Positions 17,326 through 22,864 of a stretch of DNA of 23,538 bases are shown piece after piece. Numbering within the stretch: the stretch's first letter is position 1; every line of letters starts with the position of its first letter. The DNA comes from a virus, in IMG/VR virus record IMGVR_UViG_3300044641_003099, positions 1 through 23,538 of that record, one strand, 5' to 3'. The position numbers were made by a program, and so were the translations under genes. Under the pieces are notes generated by a model, which worked only from the letters and a program-made list of their open reading frames with translations, was not told the DNA's origin and did not search any database.

Positions 17326-17520
17326 TTATTTAGTTTTAACTTCTACTTCTTCGATACTGTATGCTTCTATCTTATTTCCTTCGTTGCGAGCAGGAAGTTT
17401 CTTCCAGTCTTTTTTAGGTGTTGCCTCCGCAGCATACCAAGCCTCGTCACGATTCTCTGCAGTTACTACAAGGTAGTACTCCTGAACTACGTCTCCATAG
17501 ATTTTATATTGCTGACTCAT
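17326..17520 (-). CDS. Small phage protein (64 aa)
   Basis: MSQQYKIYGDVVQEYYLVVTAENRDEAWYAAEATPKKDWKKL... is a beta-strand then helix then strand (EAYSIEEVEVKTK) fold. The 'V-x-A-x-n-r-D-E-A-x-x-A' pattern is frequent in small phage proteins without known role and resembles the 51-aa protein at 324. The start overlaps the previous gene's TGA (ATGA). It ends the minus operon that begins near 18274. Confidence 0.66.
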   Translation of the reverse strand: MSQQYKIYGDVVQEYYLVVTAENRDEAWYAAEATPKKDWKKLPARNEGNKIEAYSIEEVEVKTK

Positions 17521-17654
17521 AGTTCCACCTGTTCTATTTTATCTTTAATTAATTTAGCGATAATGTTGTGTGCCTCGATGTTTTCTGTTTCGGACCCACC
17601 CCACAGCAAAGCTTGGGCTTTACTAAGTTGATCGTTTAAGTACTTATCACTCAT
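17517..17654 (-). CDS. Small helical protein (45 aa)
   Basis: ATG 17654 lies in the last codons of the next upstream gene (8-nt overlap) and TGA 17519-17517 overlaps the following ATG. The protein MSDKYLNDQLSKAQALLWGG... NIIAKLIKDKIEQVEL is two helices. It is supported by both coupled overlaps. No family recognised. Confidence 0.6.
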   Translation of the reverse strand: MSDKYLNDQLSKAQALLWGGSETENIEAHNIIAKLIKDKIEQVEL

Positions 17655-17961
17655 CTTCATCTTCGTCCTCCTCCTCTTCATCTTCAGGGTCAACAATGTA
17701 TTCCCTGCTTAACATCCAATCCAAAACTTCTTCGCTATGTTGTTCAGCGCCCCACTCTAGAGAGAAGCCCATTCCAGCCTCTACAGCCTCACACAGGTGG
17801 TCCCACATCTCGTCTTGGGTTGCCTTGGCAACATAGGTGTCATCCTCTAGAATACCGTTGATTGTCGACCATGTCCACAACCAAACTAATGATAGGCCTA
17901 AGTCTGTCTCATCTAGAATCTTTAAACATTCGTTTAGTTTATCTTTATCTTCAGGCTTCAT
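17647..17961 (-). CDS. Acidic conserved phage protein (104 aa)
   Basis: From ATG 17961 (with GGAG 7-8 nt upstream) the protein begins MKPEDKDKLNECLKILDETD. LGLSLVWLWTWSTINGILEDDTYV and WDHLCEAVEAGMGFSLEWGAEQHSEEVLDWML are Trp-rich helices, and it ends in an all-acidic tail (DPEDEEEEDEDEDE). ATG 17979 would add six residues inside the previous gene. The acidic tail could mimic DNA or act as a chaperone-like tail; this is a guess. Confidence 0.65.
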   Translation of the reverse strand: MKPEDKDKLNECLKILDETDLGLSLVWLWTWSTINGILEDDTYVAKATQDEMWDHLCEAVEAGMGFSLEWGAEQHSEEVLDWMLSREYIVDPEDEEEEDEDEDE

Positions 17962-18229
17962 TACGTGCTCCAATCGCAAATGATAACTGATAAGTTAGTT
18001 GATACAGTTCTACTAGCATATCTAGGCGCCCTTCACATTCTGTTCGGACCATAGAATCCATTGCCTCTTCAGACAACTCTTCCTGCTCTAATGCGCTTGC
18101 TAGGTCTTGCTCAGCAATTAACATTAGATTCTTTAGTTCACCGTGCATTATATCTAATCCACTAACACCTGCATTAACCAAACGTTGCAAGTGGGGCGGG
18201 AGCCCAATGTCTTCCATAGTCATATCCAT
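17951..18229 (-). CDS. Helical acidic protein (92 aa)
   Basis: The protein is all helical: LPPHLQRLVNAGVSGLDIMHGEL, then KNLMLIAEQDLASALEQEEL and RLDMLVELYQLTYQLSFAIGARNEA. No Cys cluster or membrane segment is evident. ATG 18229 has AACGAAAGGG 8-9 nt upstream and GTCAGTGG promoter copy 2 before it; it also overlaps the previous TAA (TAATG). No family recognised. Confidence 0.66.
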   Translation of the reverse strand: MDMTMEDIGLPPHLQRLVNAGVSGLDIMHGELKNLMLIAEQDLASALEQEELSEEAMDSMVRTECEGRLDMLVELYQLTYQLSFAIGARNEA

Positions 18230-18435
18230 TAATATACCCTTTCGTTATCAATCATTATATCAGAGGCCACTGACAAAATATGTTCCATAGTATCAATGGC
18301 TCCAGTATAATAAGCATCTGATTCAAAATACTCATCTTCATTTAAAGGTACGTTATTTCTAGCATCTTCTAAATCTTGTTCTAAACTAATCTTATGTATC
18401 TTTAGATACTCCATAAAATGTGATGACTTAGTCAA
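18229..18435 (-). CDS. Hypothetical protein (68 aa), TTG start
   Basis: TTG 18435 has GGAGG six bases upstream and overlaps the previous stop by 8 nt; ATG 18471 would overlap that gene by 44 nt and is less likely. The protein (MTKSSHFMEYLKIHKISLEQDLEDARNN... SDIMIDNERVY) is helical and acidic. Its 3' end carries promoter copy 2, so the last 15 codons double as a regulatory region for the next gene. Confidence 0.6.
   Translation of the reverse strand: MTKSSHFMEYLKIHKISLEQDLEDARNNVPLNEDEYFESDAYYTGAIDTMEHILSVASDIMIDNERVY
18254..18274 (-). promoter_or_regulatory. GTCAGTGG promoter, copy 2 (inside a gene)
   Basis: Minus strand: TTTTGTCAGTGG (core 18274-18267), 7 bp, TATAAT (18259-18254), with TGA extended -10; no -35 match at 17-18 bp. 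It lies in the coding end of the 18229-18435 gene and drives the 92-aa gene. Confidence 0.8.
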
Positions 18436-18601
18436 AGTAACCCTCCGCCCAAAGCCCCTGGAGGAAGTCATTTGTCTTCAACAAACCTTCAGTTAATAAT
18501 GACTTGTCCATTAAATCGGACGGGGTCCTAAGATAGAATAACTTAGCATCATGTACTGAGTTAATCATAGTATCAAGATCATCTTTAGTATAACCTAGCA
18601 T
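18428..18601 (-). CDS. Small helical protein (57 aa)
   Basis: ATG 18601 overlaps the end of the upstream gene by 7 nt; TAA is at 18430-18428. The protein MLGYTKDDLDTMINSVHDAK... LLKTNDFLQGLWAEGYFD is helical. GGAGG precedes the ATG at 5-6 nt (minus ATGGAGGCAATAGAATG). No family recognised. Confidence 0.6.
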   Translation of the reverse strand: MLGYTKDDLDTMINSVHDAKLFYLRTPSDLMDKSLLTEGLLKTNDFLQGLWAEGYFD

Positions 18602-18741
18602 TCTATTGCCTCCATATATTTAATCATAGTATTAAGTGTTATATGAATGTGACAATCACAATCATCTGATGTATCTCTGTCATCAAAATGGATTAAGTTG
18701 TCATCATAGATATAATCAATTAGTTCTTGTGTGGTAATCAT
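18595..18741 (-). CDS. Small acidic Cys/His protein (48 aa)
   Basis: MITTQELIDYIYDDNLIHFD... then DCDCHIHITLNTMIKYMEAIEC, TAG at 18597-18595. DCDCHIH could bind a metal. ATG overlaps the preceding TGA (ATGA), showing coupling. No family recognised. Confidence 0.58.
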   Translation of the reverse strand: MITTQELIDYIYDDNLIHFDDRDTSDDCDCHIHITLNTMIKYMEAIEC

Positions 18742-18950
18742 AGTAAGAATTCATCTCCTTCAATATAGCCATAGTATTCATTGTATGATTGCTTTAAGTT
18801 ATCAGGAGCAAATTGCATGAACTTATATTCAGCATATGCTGAGCCTTCCTCTAAATTAGCATTGTTCCATTGCTCAAAGAGATGTTGCTCAATATCTACT
18901 TGAATTGCTCCAAGAATATGTTCTCCTACTGTATCTGTAAATGCTTCCAT
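18738..18950 (-). CDS. Hypothetical protein (70 aa)
   Basis: It is coupled to the DUF1281-like gene by a 1-nt overlap (TAATG) and to the next gene by ATGA. The protein is acidic and helical (EAFTDTVGEHILGAIQVDIEQHLFEQWNN...) with aromatic residues near the end (YNEYYGYIEGDEF). No family recognised. Confidence 0.62.
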   Translation of the reverse strand: MEAFTDTVGEHILGAIQVDIEQHLFEQWNNANLEEGSAYAEYKFMQFAPDNLKQSYNEYYGYIEGDEFLL

Positions 18951-19684
18951 TATGCTTCCGCCTTTCTATATTCGGGTACTTTAGTGTCTAAGTATATCTT
19001 ATGGGTCTGACAAATTGCTACAGCCTCTAGGTCAGCATTGCCTAGCCAGTTGCAGTTGCCACAGATTTCACCGCAGTCATTGTCGCAGTATTCCATTTGG
19101 TCAGTTGCATCACAATCACGGCACATGTTATCGTATTCTGATTCTGAGATAACTTCACCACGGAGGAATTCCATTTCCCCACCCCAACCTGTTTCTTCTT
19201 CATATGATAAAGTAAATAGTAGATTAGGGTATTGTGCAGATAGTTTAGAGATAGCGCCAAGAGGCCGTGACCATGCAGTGTTAAAGTTGTAATGGACTAC
19301 ATAGTTCTCGCCATTCTCTGCTTCTTCAATAGTTGTATCAGGATACTTATTATCCTCGGCTACAGCAACATCCCACTTGGTTCCCCACTCACGCACATTA
19401 AAGTTGTACCAGTCATTGGTCTCAAACTTCATTGCCTGAGAAAAGTCGGTGGAACGAGGAGGCTGTCCATGATATACCTCATCAGTAATACCAGCATCTC
19501 TATAGTTATAGATATTATGAAAAGCAAAGATAGGATTAACATACTTAGTCTGCTTGACATCATACGATAAATCACCTAATGCAGTAATAGAATAAACAAA
19601 TGGCTTATTCATCTGCTTGATTAAAGATTTTACTTGCTCAGGATTACCTTCTATAGTTAATCCATTAAATACCCAATTTGGCAT
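18950..19684 (-). CDS. DUF1281/YubB-like ferredoxin-fold protein with Cys-rich tail (244 aa)
   Basis: From ATG 19684 the protein begins MPNWVFNGLTIEGNPEQVKS, the hallmark of the DUF1281 (YubB ferredoxin-like) family found on phages and plasmids. Middle motifs FNVREWGTKWDVAVAEDN and SRPLGAISKLSAQYPNLLF also fit (family 'W-G-T-K-W-d' and 'P-p-x-x-x-x-x-x-L-x-x-x-f-P'). A Cys-rich tail at about 188-212 (CRDCDATDQMEYC, CGEICGNC) adds a probable zinc site. The start is set by AACGAAAGG and promoter copy 3; the longer frame to 19768 would run through the promoter. Function unknown. Confidence 0.82.
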   Translation of the reverse strand: MPNWVFNGLTIEGNPEQVKSLIKQMNKPFVYSITALGDLSYDVKQTKYVNPIFAFHNIYNYRDAGITDEVYHGQPPRSTDFSQAMKFETNDWYNFNVREWGTKWDVAVAEDNKYPDTTIEEAENGENYVVHYNFNTAWSRPLGAISKLSAQYPNLLFTLSYEEETGWGGEMEFLRGEVISESEYDNMCRDCDATDQMEYCDNDCGEICGNCNWLGNADLEAVAICQTHKIYLDTKVPEYRKAEA

Positions 19685-19711
19685 TTTATATCCTTTCGTT
19701 GATATGTTCCA

Positions 19712-19732
19712 ATTATATACTAGACCACTGAC
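19712..19732 (-). promoter_or_regulatory. GTCAGTGG promoter, copy 3
   Basis: Minus strand: GTCAGTGG (19732-19725), 7 bp, TATAAT (19717-19712). No -35 or TGn is visible. A perfect dyad (19748-19764) lies 16 bp upstream and may be a second regulatory site. Confidence 0.82.
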
Positions 19733-19747
19733 AAATGGAATAGAATT

Positions 19748-19764
19748 GGCATGTGATACATGCC
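19748..19764. promoter_or_regulatory. Operator-like dyad upstream of promoter copy 3
   Basis: GGCATGT-GAT-ACATGCC is a perfect 7-bp inverted repeat with a 3-bp centre, at about -50 to -65 from the predicted start for the DUF1281-like gene. No similar dyad is seen at the other five copies. Confidence 0.5.
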
Positions 19765-19864
19765 ACATGATTCAGCTTTGTGGTCAAGATCACAGCAAAT
19801 TCCTGGGAAATATATTTGACAGTCGTAAAGACAATATGCTACCCTCATGTCTTTGGGGGCAAAG

Positions 19865-19888
19865 AAAAACCCCCAGCTAACTGGGGGT
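19865..19888 (-). terminator. Intrinsic terminator of the small-RNA unit
   Basis: Minus strand ACCCCCAG (19888-19881), loop TTAG, CTGGGGGT (19876-19869) followed by TTTTCTTTG. A perfect 8-bp GC-rich stem with a T-run makes this the most classical terminator in the window. Confidence 0.9.
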
Positions 19889-19892
19889 CTTG

Positions 19893-20007
19893 CATAATGG
19901 CTGCCTGGATTTCCAACGAAAGAAATAAACCCGCTTTACTTAGCGCCTGGCCCGAAGACTGATAGACGCACCATTATATTTCCTATTAAAACCAGGACCA
20001 GAGTCCT
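19893..20007 (-). ncRNA. Candidate structured small RNA
   Basis: Predicted start at about 20007 from the extended -10 at 20014-20022. The RNA opens with hairpin AGGAC-UCUG-GUCCU. A 9-bp stem (UAUAAUGGU, 19978-19970, with GCCAUUAUG, 19901-19893; seven Watson-Crick pairs and two G-U) closes a multibranch region. Arms inside it are GCGUC/GGCGC and GGGUUU/AAAUCC. The terminator follows 4 nt later. Size and compact fold resemble a regulatory RNA. It does not fit a tRNA (no T-arm) or any riboswitch I recognise. A 12-aa ORF inside could mean a peptide leader instead. Confidence 0.55.
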
Positions 20008-20013
20008 AGTCTA

Positions 20014-20022
20014 ATTATACCA
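20014..20022 (-). promoter_or_regulatory. Extended -10 promoter of the small-RNA unit
   Basis: Minus strand TGG-TATAAT (20022-20014) overlaps the stop codon of the 20015-20380 gene. There is no GTCAGTGG box. The predicted start falls on the first base of the 5' hairpin. Confidence 0.62.
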
Positions 20023-20380
20023 TAACTAGTCGACTGTATTTGTCTACAAATGCCGCTAAGGATAAACTAAATACAACTGTTTCAAGGTCCTCTTCATACA
20101 GTGTAAACGTTTGATTGGCCCAATCAATTACAGGCACCTTGTGCTCATTATCACTAATCTGATTAATGTTAAGGCCCCACGACAAAGCCTGATTCCAATC
20201 TTCACCAATTAAATGAGAGATTGCAATGCGTGTTGCATACTCCTCGTGCTCCCAGCGTGGCTCTGCAGCCTGCACGGCATTTGCTAGTTTTGCTAGCATA
20301 TTATATCCTGCCCAGTGTCCATATAAAAATACTGTATCGCCCTTTTGGTCTTTAAACCCAAAGTTTGCTCTGTCGCCCAT
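20015..20380 (-). CDS. Conserved phage protein MGDRANFGF family (121 aa)
   Basis: MGDRANFGFKDQKGDTVFLYGHWAGYNMLAKLANAV... RWEHEEYATRIAISHLIGEDWNQALSWGLNIN... EHKVPVIDWANQTFTLYEE. This strongly patterned sequence recurs in actinobacteriophages as I recall it, always without known role. YGHWAG and the buried ATRIAISHLIG helix suggest a compact alpha/beta fold. It lies 1 nt after the upstream gene's stop. No Cys pairs or membrane segment. Confidence 0.78.
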   Translation of the reverse strand: MGDRANFGFKDQKGDTVFLYGHWAGYNMLAKLANAVQAAEPRWEHEEYATRIAISHLIGEDWNQALSWGLNINQISDNEHKVPVIDWANQTFTLYEEDLETVVFSLSLAAFVDKYSRLVMV

Positions 20381-20381
20381 T

Positions 20382-20582
20382 TTATTCCGCCGTTTCTAAA
20401 GTAGGTATTGCTGGTTCTTTCTTGTCTAATTCTATCACTTCATAGGCTACCTTGTCTAGGCCTGCCTTGTTTTTATTGTAGTGGTGACCGCAAAAAGCTA
20501 ACTCACCATCTACTAGTTTAACTAGATACATTGCATCTGCTGATCCACATGCATCACATGGAATGAACTCTCTGTCTCTCAT
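20382..20582 (-). CDS. DUF7455-like zinc-finger protein (66 aa)
   Basis: PCDACGSADAMYLVKLVDGELAFCGHHYNKNKAGLDKVAYEVIEL has CxxC (Cys9/Cys12) and C-x-H-H (Cys31, His33, His34), matching the DUF7455-type actinobacterial/phage pattern 'CDrCga.A...v.l.sG.ellFCgHHarkh...L'. A zinc finger of unknown target. The ATG overlaps the previous TGA (ATGA) and a Pro/Glu tail ends it. Confidence 0.75.
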   Translation of the reverse strand: MRDREFIPCDACGSADAMYLVKLVDGELAFCGHHYNKNKAGLDKVAYEVIELDKKEPAIPTLETAE

Positions 20583-20725
20583 AGAGCACCGCCCTCAATC
20601 ATCTCAGAAAGACGGTCAAGAATCCAAGAATCAATATCGTTGATATCAATTTCTGATAACTTCTCCATTATTTCTTCACGGGCAAACTTATACCCGTCAT
20701 CCCAGCCATCCTTATAGTCTGACAT
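20579..20725 (-). CDS. Small acidic protein (48 aa)
   Basis: MSDYKDGWDDGYKFAREEIM... DSWILDRLSEMIEGGAL, TGA 20581-20579, overlapping the next ATG. AAGGAG lies 5-6 nt before ATG 20725. The 'W-D-D-G-Y-K-F-A-R-E-E-I' motif is a frequent one in small phage proteins with two helices. Function unknown. Confidence 0.64.
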   Translation of the reverse strand: MSDYKDGWDDGYKFAREEIMEKLSEIDINDIDSWILDRLSEMIEGGAL

Positions 20726-20734
20726 AATTTCTCC

Positions 20735-20938
20735 TTAGTAACCTGTGGTTTCGTATTCTGATACATAAGATTCAGTTAAGTTGTACTTATCTCTAAGCCT
20801 ACTTACTTTCTCAATACTACCAGTTCCAATGTTGAATGTCAATGCAGACATTGCTTGTGGGTCGAGCCCTGTGATTTGTGCATCCCAATAGGCCCTCTCC
20901 ATGGAGAGCCTATCAGGAGCGGTGAGTTCAAAGTACAT
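20735..20938 (-). CDS. Small conserved phage protein (67 aa)
   Basis: MYFELTAPDRLSMERAYWDAQITGLDP...TFNIGTGSIEKVSRLRDKYNLTESYVSEYETTGY: a helix, GTGS turn and second helix, like a small phage HTH-like fold with a recognition-like helix SIEKVSRLRDKYN; this is only a resemblance. ATG overlaps the previous TAA (TAATG). Confidence 0.65.
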   Translation of the reverse strand: MYFELTAPDRLSMERAYWDAQITGLDPQAMSALTFNIGTGSIEKVSRLRDKYNLTESYVSEYETTGY

Positions 20939-21354
20939 TAGTCCACCTCTACTGAATCGATAGATGATGACATGTATGTAATAGGCTCATCATAAGATAC
21001 TGTGTCAAAGTCTGTTTCGTGAATTGCATTGATAGCAGACTCCTCGTCACGAGCATTAACTGTAACTGAATATTGTACAGTTACGGTTAACTCAAATTCA
21101 TTTGTTAGTTCAAATCCACAAATGCTTGAAATCTCTTCTGCTTGAAACTCAGTCAATGAGTCGTCATCAAGACCTTCTAATGTGAATACCTTCATGTCGT
21201 CACGTAACTTGTTTAATGTTCCTGCAGTTGCGTAGTCACGTTGTGTTACACGCTGGATGTGCTCTTCTAATTGCACAATGCGGGCCTTATTCTCAACTAA
21301 CTGTGACTCAAGAAATTCCCGTGTCAAGTAGTGATTATCTGTTGTTGTTTCCAT
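20938..21354 (-). CDS. Short isoform (138 aa) of the nested gene
   Basis: ATG 21354 begins METTTDNHYLTREFLESQLV. It is served by AACGAAAGAGG and promoter copy 4 (21386-21406), and it shares frame and stop with the 206-aa form. Residues 10-40 look like a coiled coil, followed by a linker and a VTVQYSVTVNARDEESAINAIH region that resembles the 'V-x-A-x-d-e-x-x-A' fold of other small phage proteins here. It is the more likely main product if copy 4 is the stronger promoter. Confidence 0.72.
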   Translation of the reverse strand: METTTDNHYLTREFLESQLVENKARIVQLEEHIQRVTQRDYATAGTLNKLRDDMKVFTLEGLDDDSLTEFQAEEISSICGFELTNEFELTVTVQYSVTVNARDEESAINAIHETDFDTVSYDEPITYMSSSIDSVEVD

Positions 21355-21558
21355 TGTTTCCTCTTTCGTTTGGTTTGTTGGTGCAATTGTAGCATGCTCC
21401 ACTGACAATAATGTGGTCTTGCGTCCGCATGGGCATGTGAGCGTTGTCACACCTGAAGGAAAGCCAAATCCATCAGATGATGTTAGTTCTATTAATGAAT
21501 CGCATTCATCTGGGTCACAGACAAAGGTGTACTTACTTGATACTAGTTCGTTGGTCAT
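20938..21558 (-). CDS. Long isoform: zinc-ribbon domain fused to helical/beta domain (206 aa)
   Basis: From leaderless ATG 21558 (7 nt after TATAAT of promoter copy 5) the frame reads MTNELVSSKYTFVCDPDECDSLIELTSSDG...TLTCPCGRKTTLLSVEHATI, a zinc-ribbon-like domain with C-x4-C and CPCG, then NQTKEETMETTTDN and the whole downstream protein without a stop. The same frame has a second strong start at ATG 21354, with its own promoter (copy 4) and ribosome site AACGAAAGAGG. So the locus probably makes two nested proteins, 206 and 138 aa. The region after Met69 has a coiled-coil helix (FLESQLVENKARIVQLEEHI) and a beta-rich end (LTVTVQYSVTVNARDEESAI). Function unknown. Confidence 0.68.
   Translation of the reverse strand: MTNELVSSKYTFVCDPDECDSLIELTSSDGFGFPSGVTTLTCPCGRKTTLLSVEHATIAPTNQTKEETMETTTDNHYLTREFLESQLVENKARIVQLEEHIQRVTQRDYATAGTLNKLRDDMKVFTLEGLDDDSLTEFQAEEISSICGFELTNEFELTVTVQYSVTVNARDEESAINAIHETDFDTVSYDEPITYMSSSIDSVEVD
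21386..21406 (-). promoter_or_regulatory. GTCAGTGG promoter, copy 4 (internal)
   Basis: Minus strand: TTGTCAGTGG (core 21406-21399), 7 bp, TACAAT (21391-21386), with TGC extended -10. It lies inside the coding region of the 206-aa frame and precedes ATG 21354. Confidence 0.8.
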
Positions 21559-21565
21559 AAAGAGA

Positions 21566-21586
21566 ATTATACAGGACCCCACTGAC
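21566..21586 (-). promoter_or_regulatory. GTCAGTGG promoter, copy 5 (leaderless)
   Basis: Minus strand: GTCAGTGG (21586-21579), 7 bp, TATAAT (21571-21566), then 7 nt to ATG 21558. Unlike the other copies there is no AACGAAAGG leader, so the transcript should be leaderless. Confidence 0.82.
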
Positions 21587-21659
21587 ATTTACAATAGATT
21601 CCAGGGATTTTCTTTTGTGACTCGTAACACACTTTTTCTCCCCTTAGCATTGCGGGCCC

Positions 21660-21736
21660 TGGCGATCCATAACGGACTTGAACCGTCGACCTCTACCGTG
21701 ACAGGGTAGCGCTCTAACCAACTGAGCTAATGGACC
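21660..21736 (-). tRNA. tRNA-Asp (GTC), CCA encoded
   Basis: The minus strand folds into a full cloverleaf: acceptor GGTCCAT/ATGGATC (one G-T), D-arm GCTC/GAGC, anticodon stem CTACC/GGTAG with loop CTGTCAC (anticodon GTC), T-arm GACGG-TTCAAGT-CCGTT, discriminator G and CCA at 21662-21660. G73, the anticodon and the rest fit tRNA-Asp. It follows DUF932 and its terminator by 3 nt. Asp codons are common in the acidic phage proteins, but a decoding benefit is only suggested. Confidence 0.95.
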
Positions 21737-21739
21737 TAG

Positions 21740-21771
21740 AAAAAATTGTGAGCAGTTTTTATTCATGCTCA
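21740..21771 (-). terminator. Intrinsic terminator between DUF932 and tRNA-Asp
   Basis: Minus strand TGAGCA (21771-21766), 11-nt loop, TGCTCA (21754-21749), then CAATTTTTT. The tRNA begins 3 nt downstream, so the tRNA is made by read-through or from another start. Confidence 0.75.
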
Positions 21772-21783
21772 GGAATTTATTTA

Positions 21784-22791
21784 TTAAAACGCAGAAATTA
21801 ATTTCTTAATTTTATTTTTTTCTGCGGTAAGAATTGGGTCAAACCCTGATGCACCAGCCATAAGTGTTTCAGAATTTCCGCGACCTGAACGATAATAGTC
21901 AAGGCGTTCAGTTAGTGCATTGAACGCACCCCACTTAGTTCCCTTGATGTTAGCGTTAGTTGGTGAGTTATGATAAAGATTGTCAAGAAGGACAACCTTA
22001 TTCTCCCACTTAGTTAGCGCAACCTTAGCAGAATCTTTATCTGGCTTAGGATAAATTGTCTGAATTAACTTTGAGAATTCAGCATCAGTAATTGATTGAG
22101 AATAAAGAGCCTGAGCCTCTTTCTCGAATTCATCAAAGTATCCGAGAGCAAGCCCAAGAGTTTCGCGGGCTACTTGAATGCGACCTTCAACAGATTGCGT
22201 GTGACGAATCTTGAAAGATTGCTTAGCATTACGCATTGCAAGATTCAATGTGTTTTGGCAAACTACACGAACAGGGGTAACTGCAGCCTGAACCGCAACA
22301 GACCCGTCATGTGATGTCCAAACAATTAGATACAACTTGGTTGCATCATTTGCACCTTGTGGGTCAAGCACCATTGTGCGAGGAATATCCACAGTGCCGA
22401 AAACAACCTTACCGCTACGAAGTGAGCCAGCAGATTCCCAACGGCAATCAGCATTGGCATCATGAATTGCATCTGCGAATGCAAACAATTCTTCATTCTG
22501 CACAGGCTTGTAACGCTTTCCAACAGTAGCAAGAACATCAGTTCCGCTATTGAATGGGTTGTCACGAATAACTAATTGAGCATTAGATACATCATTCCAT
22601 GTATCTGAAATGTGGTCAGTTAGTGGAGACAAGCGAACATTCCAGTTGGAAAGTTTTGCCTCATCTAACATCATTTGAGTTGTAACATCTTCATCTTGTG
22701 TAAAGATGCGATTTGCAAGGTTGTGCCATGCAGGTGCGCCACGAAGTGCGAATGCAACTTCGCCATTTTCCATTTCTAGATTATGAGCCAT
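21784..22791 (-). CDS. DUF932 phage/plasmid-like protein (335 aa)
   Basis: The protein starts MAHNLEMENGEVAFALRGAPAWHNL and keeps the DUF932 (TIGR03299-like) landmarks: PAWHNLG-type start, WNVRLSPL, KRYKPVQNEELFAFADAI, GSLRSGKVVFGTVDIP, DPQGANDATKLYLIVWTSHDGS, and TPVRVVCQNTLNLAMR. The C-terminal part includes KWGAFNALTERLDYYRSGRG. The family is widely found in phages and plasmids, with a proposed role near DNA replication or in anti-restriction; the function is not established. The start has AACGAAAGG and GTCAGTGG promoter copy 6; a terminator and the tRNA gene follow. Confidence 0.92.
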   Translation of the reverse strand: MAHNLEMENGEVAFALRGAPAWHNLANRIFTQDEDVTTQMMLDEAKLSNWNVRLSPLTDHISDTWNDVSNAQLVIRDNPFNSGTDVLATVGKRYKPVQNEELFAFADAIHDANADCRWESAGSLRSGKVVFGTVDIPRTMVLDPQGANDATKLYLIVWTSHDGSVAVQAAVTPVRVVCQNTLNLAMRNAKQSFKIRHTQSVEGRIQVARETLGLALGYFDEFEKEAQALYSQSITDAEFSKLIQTIYPKPDKDSAKVALTKWENKVVLLDNLYHNSPTNANIKGTKWGAFNALTERLDYYRSGRGNSETLMAGASGFDPILTAEKNKIKKLISAF

Positions 22792-22822
22792 TTTTTACCT
22801 TTCGTTTGTTTGATTAGTTGTA

Positions 22823-22843
22823 AGTATAACAGACCCCACTGAC
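22823..22843 (-). promoter_or_regulatory. GTCAGTGG promoter, copy 6
   Basis: Minus strand: GTCAGTGG (22843-22836), 7 bp, TATACT (22828-22823), with TGT extended -10 and TAGACA at 17 bp as a fair -35. The leader ends in AACGAAAGG before ATG 22791. Confidence 0.83.
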
Positions 22844-22864
22844 ATTGTCTATGATTAGTTACAA

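Larger units (their letters stand above)
19685..20014 (-). other. Gene-free stretch: promoter copy 3, dyad, small-RNA unit
   Basis: These 330 bp contain no convincing protein gene. From right to left they hold the predicted small RNA (20007-19893) and its terminator (19888-19865), a CTTTG-GGGG-CAAAG mini-hairpin, a dyad GGCATGT-GAT-ACATGCC (19748-19764), and promoter copy 3 (19732-19712). A 12-codon ORF (MVRLSVFGPGAK, 19976-19938) lies within the RNA, with AGGAAA upstream. Confidence 0.7.

Noticed and set aside
19685-19768. N-terminal extension of the DUF1281-like protein to 19768
   Set aside because: It runs through promoter copy 3 and the ribosome site; the family starts with MPNW.
19816-19840. 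Fourth CGTAAAG repeat copy at 19826
   Set aside because: Only the 7-mer matches; such 7-mers are expected a few times by chance in this window.
19893-19978. tRNA-like gene
   Set aside because: The closing stem suits an acceptor arm, but there is no T-arm with TTC-type loop next to the 3' side and no anticodon arm in the middle.
21559-21588. GTG/ATG start at 21588 extending the 206-aa frame
   Set aside because: The extra codons overlap GTCAGTGG and TATAAT, which are conserved as promoter elements in five other places.
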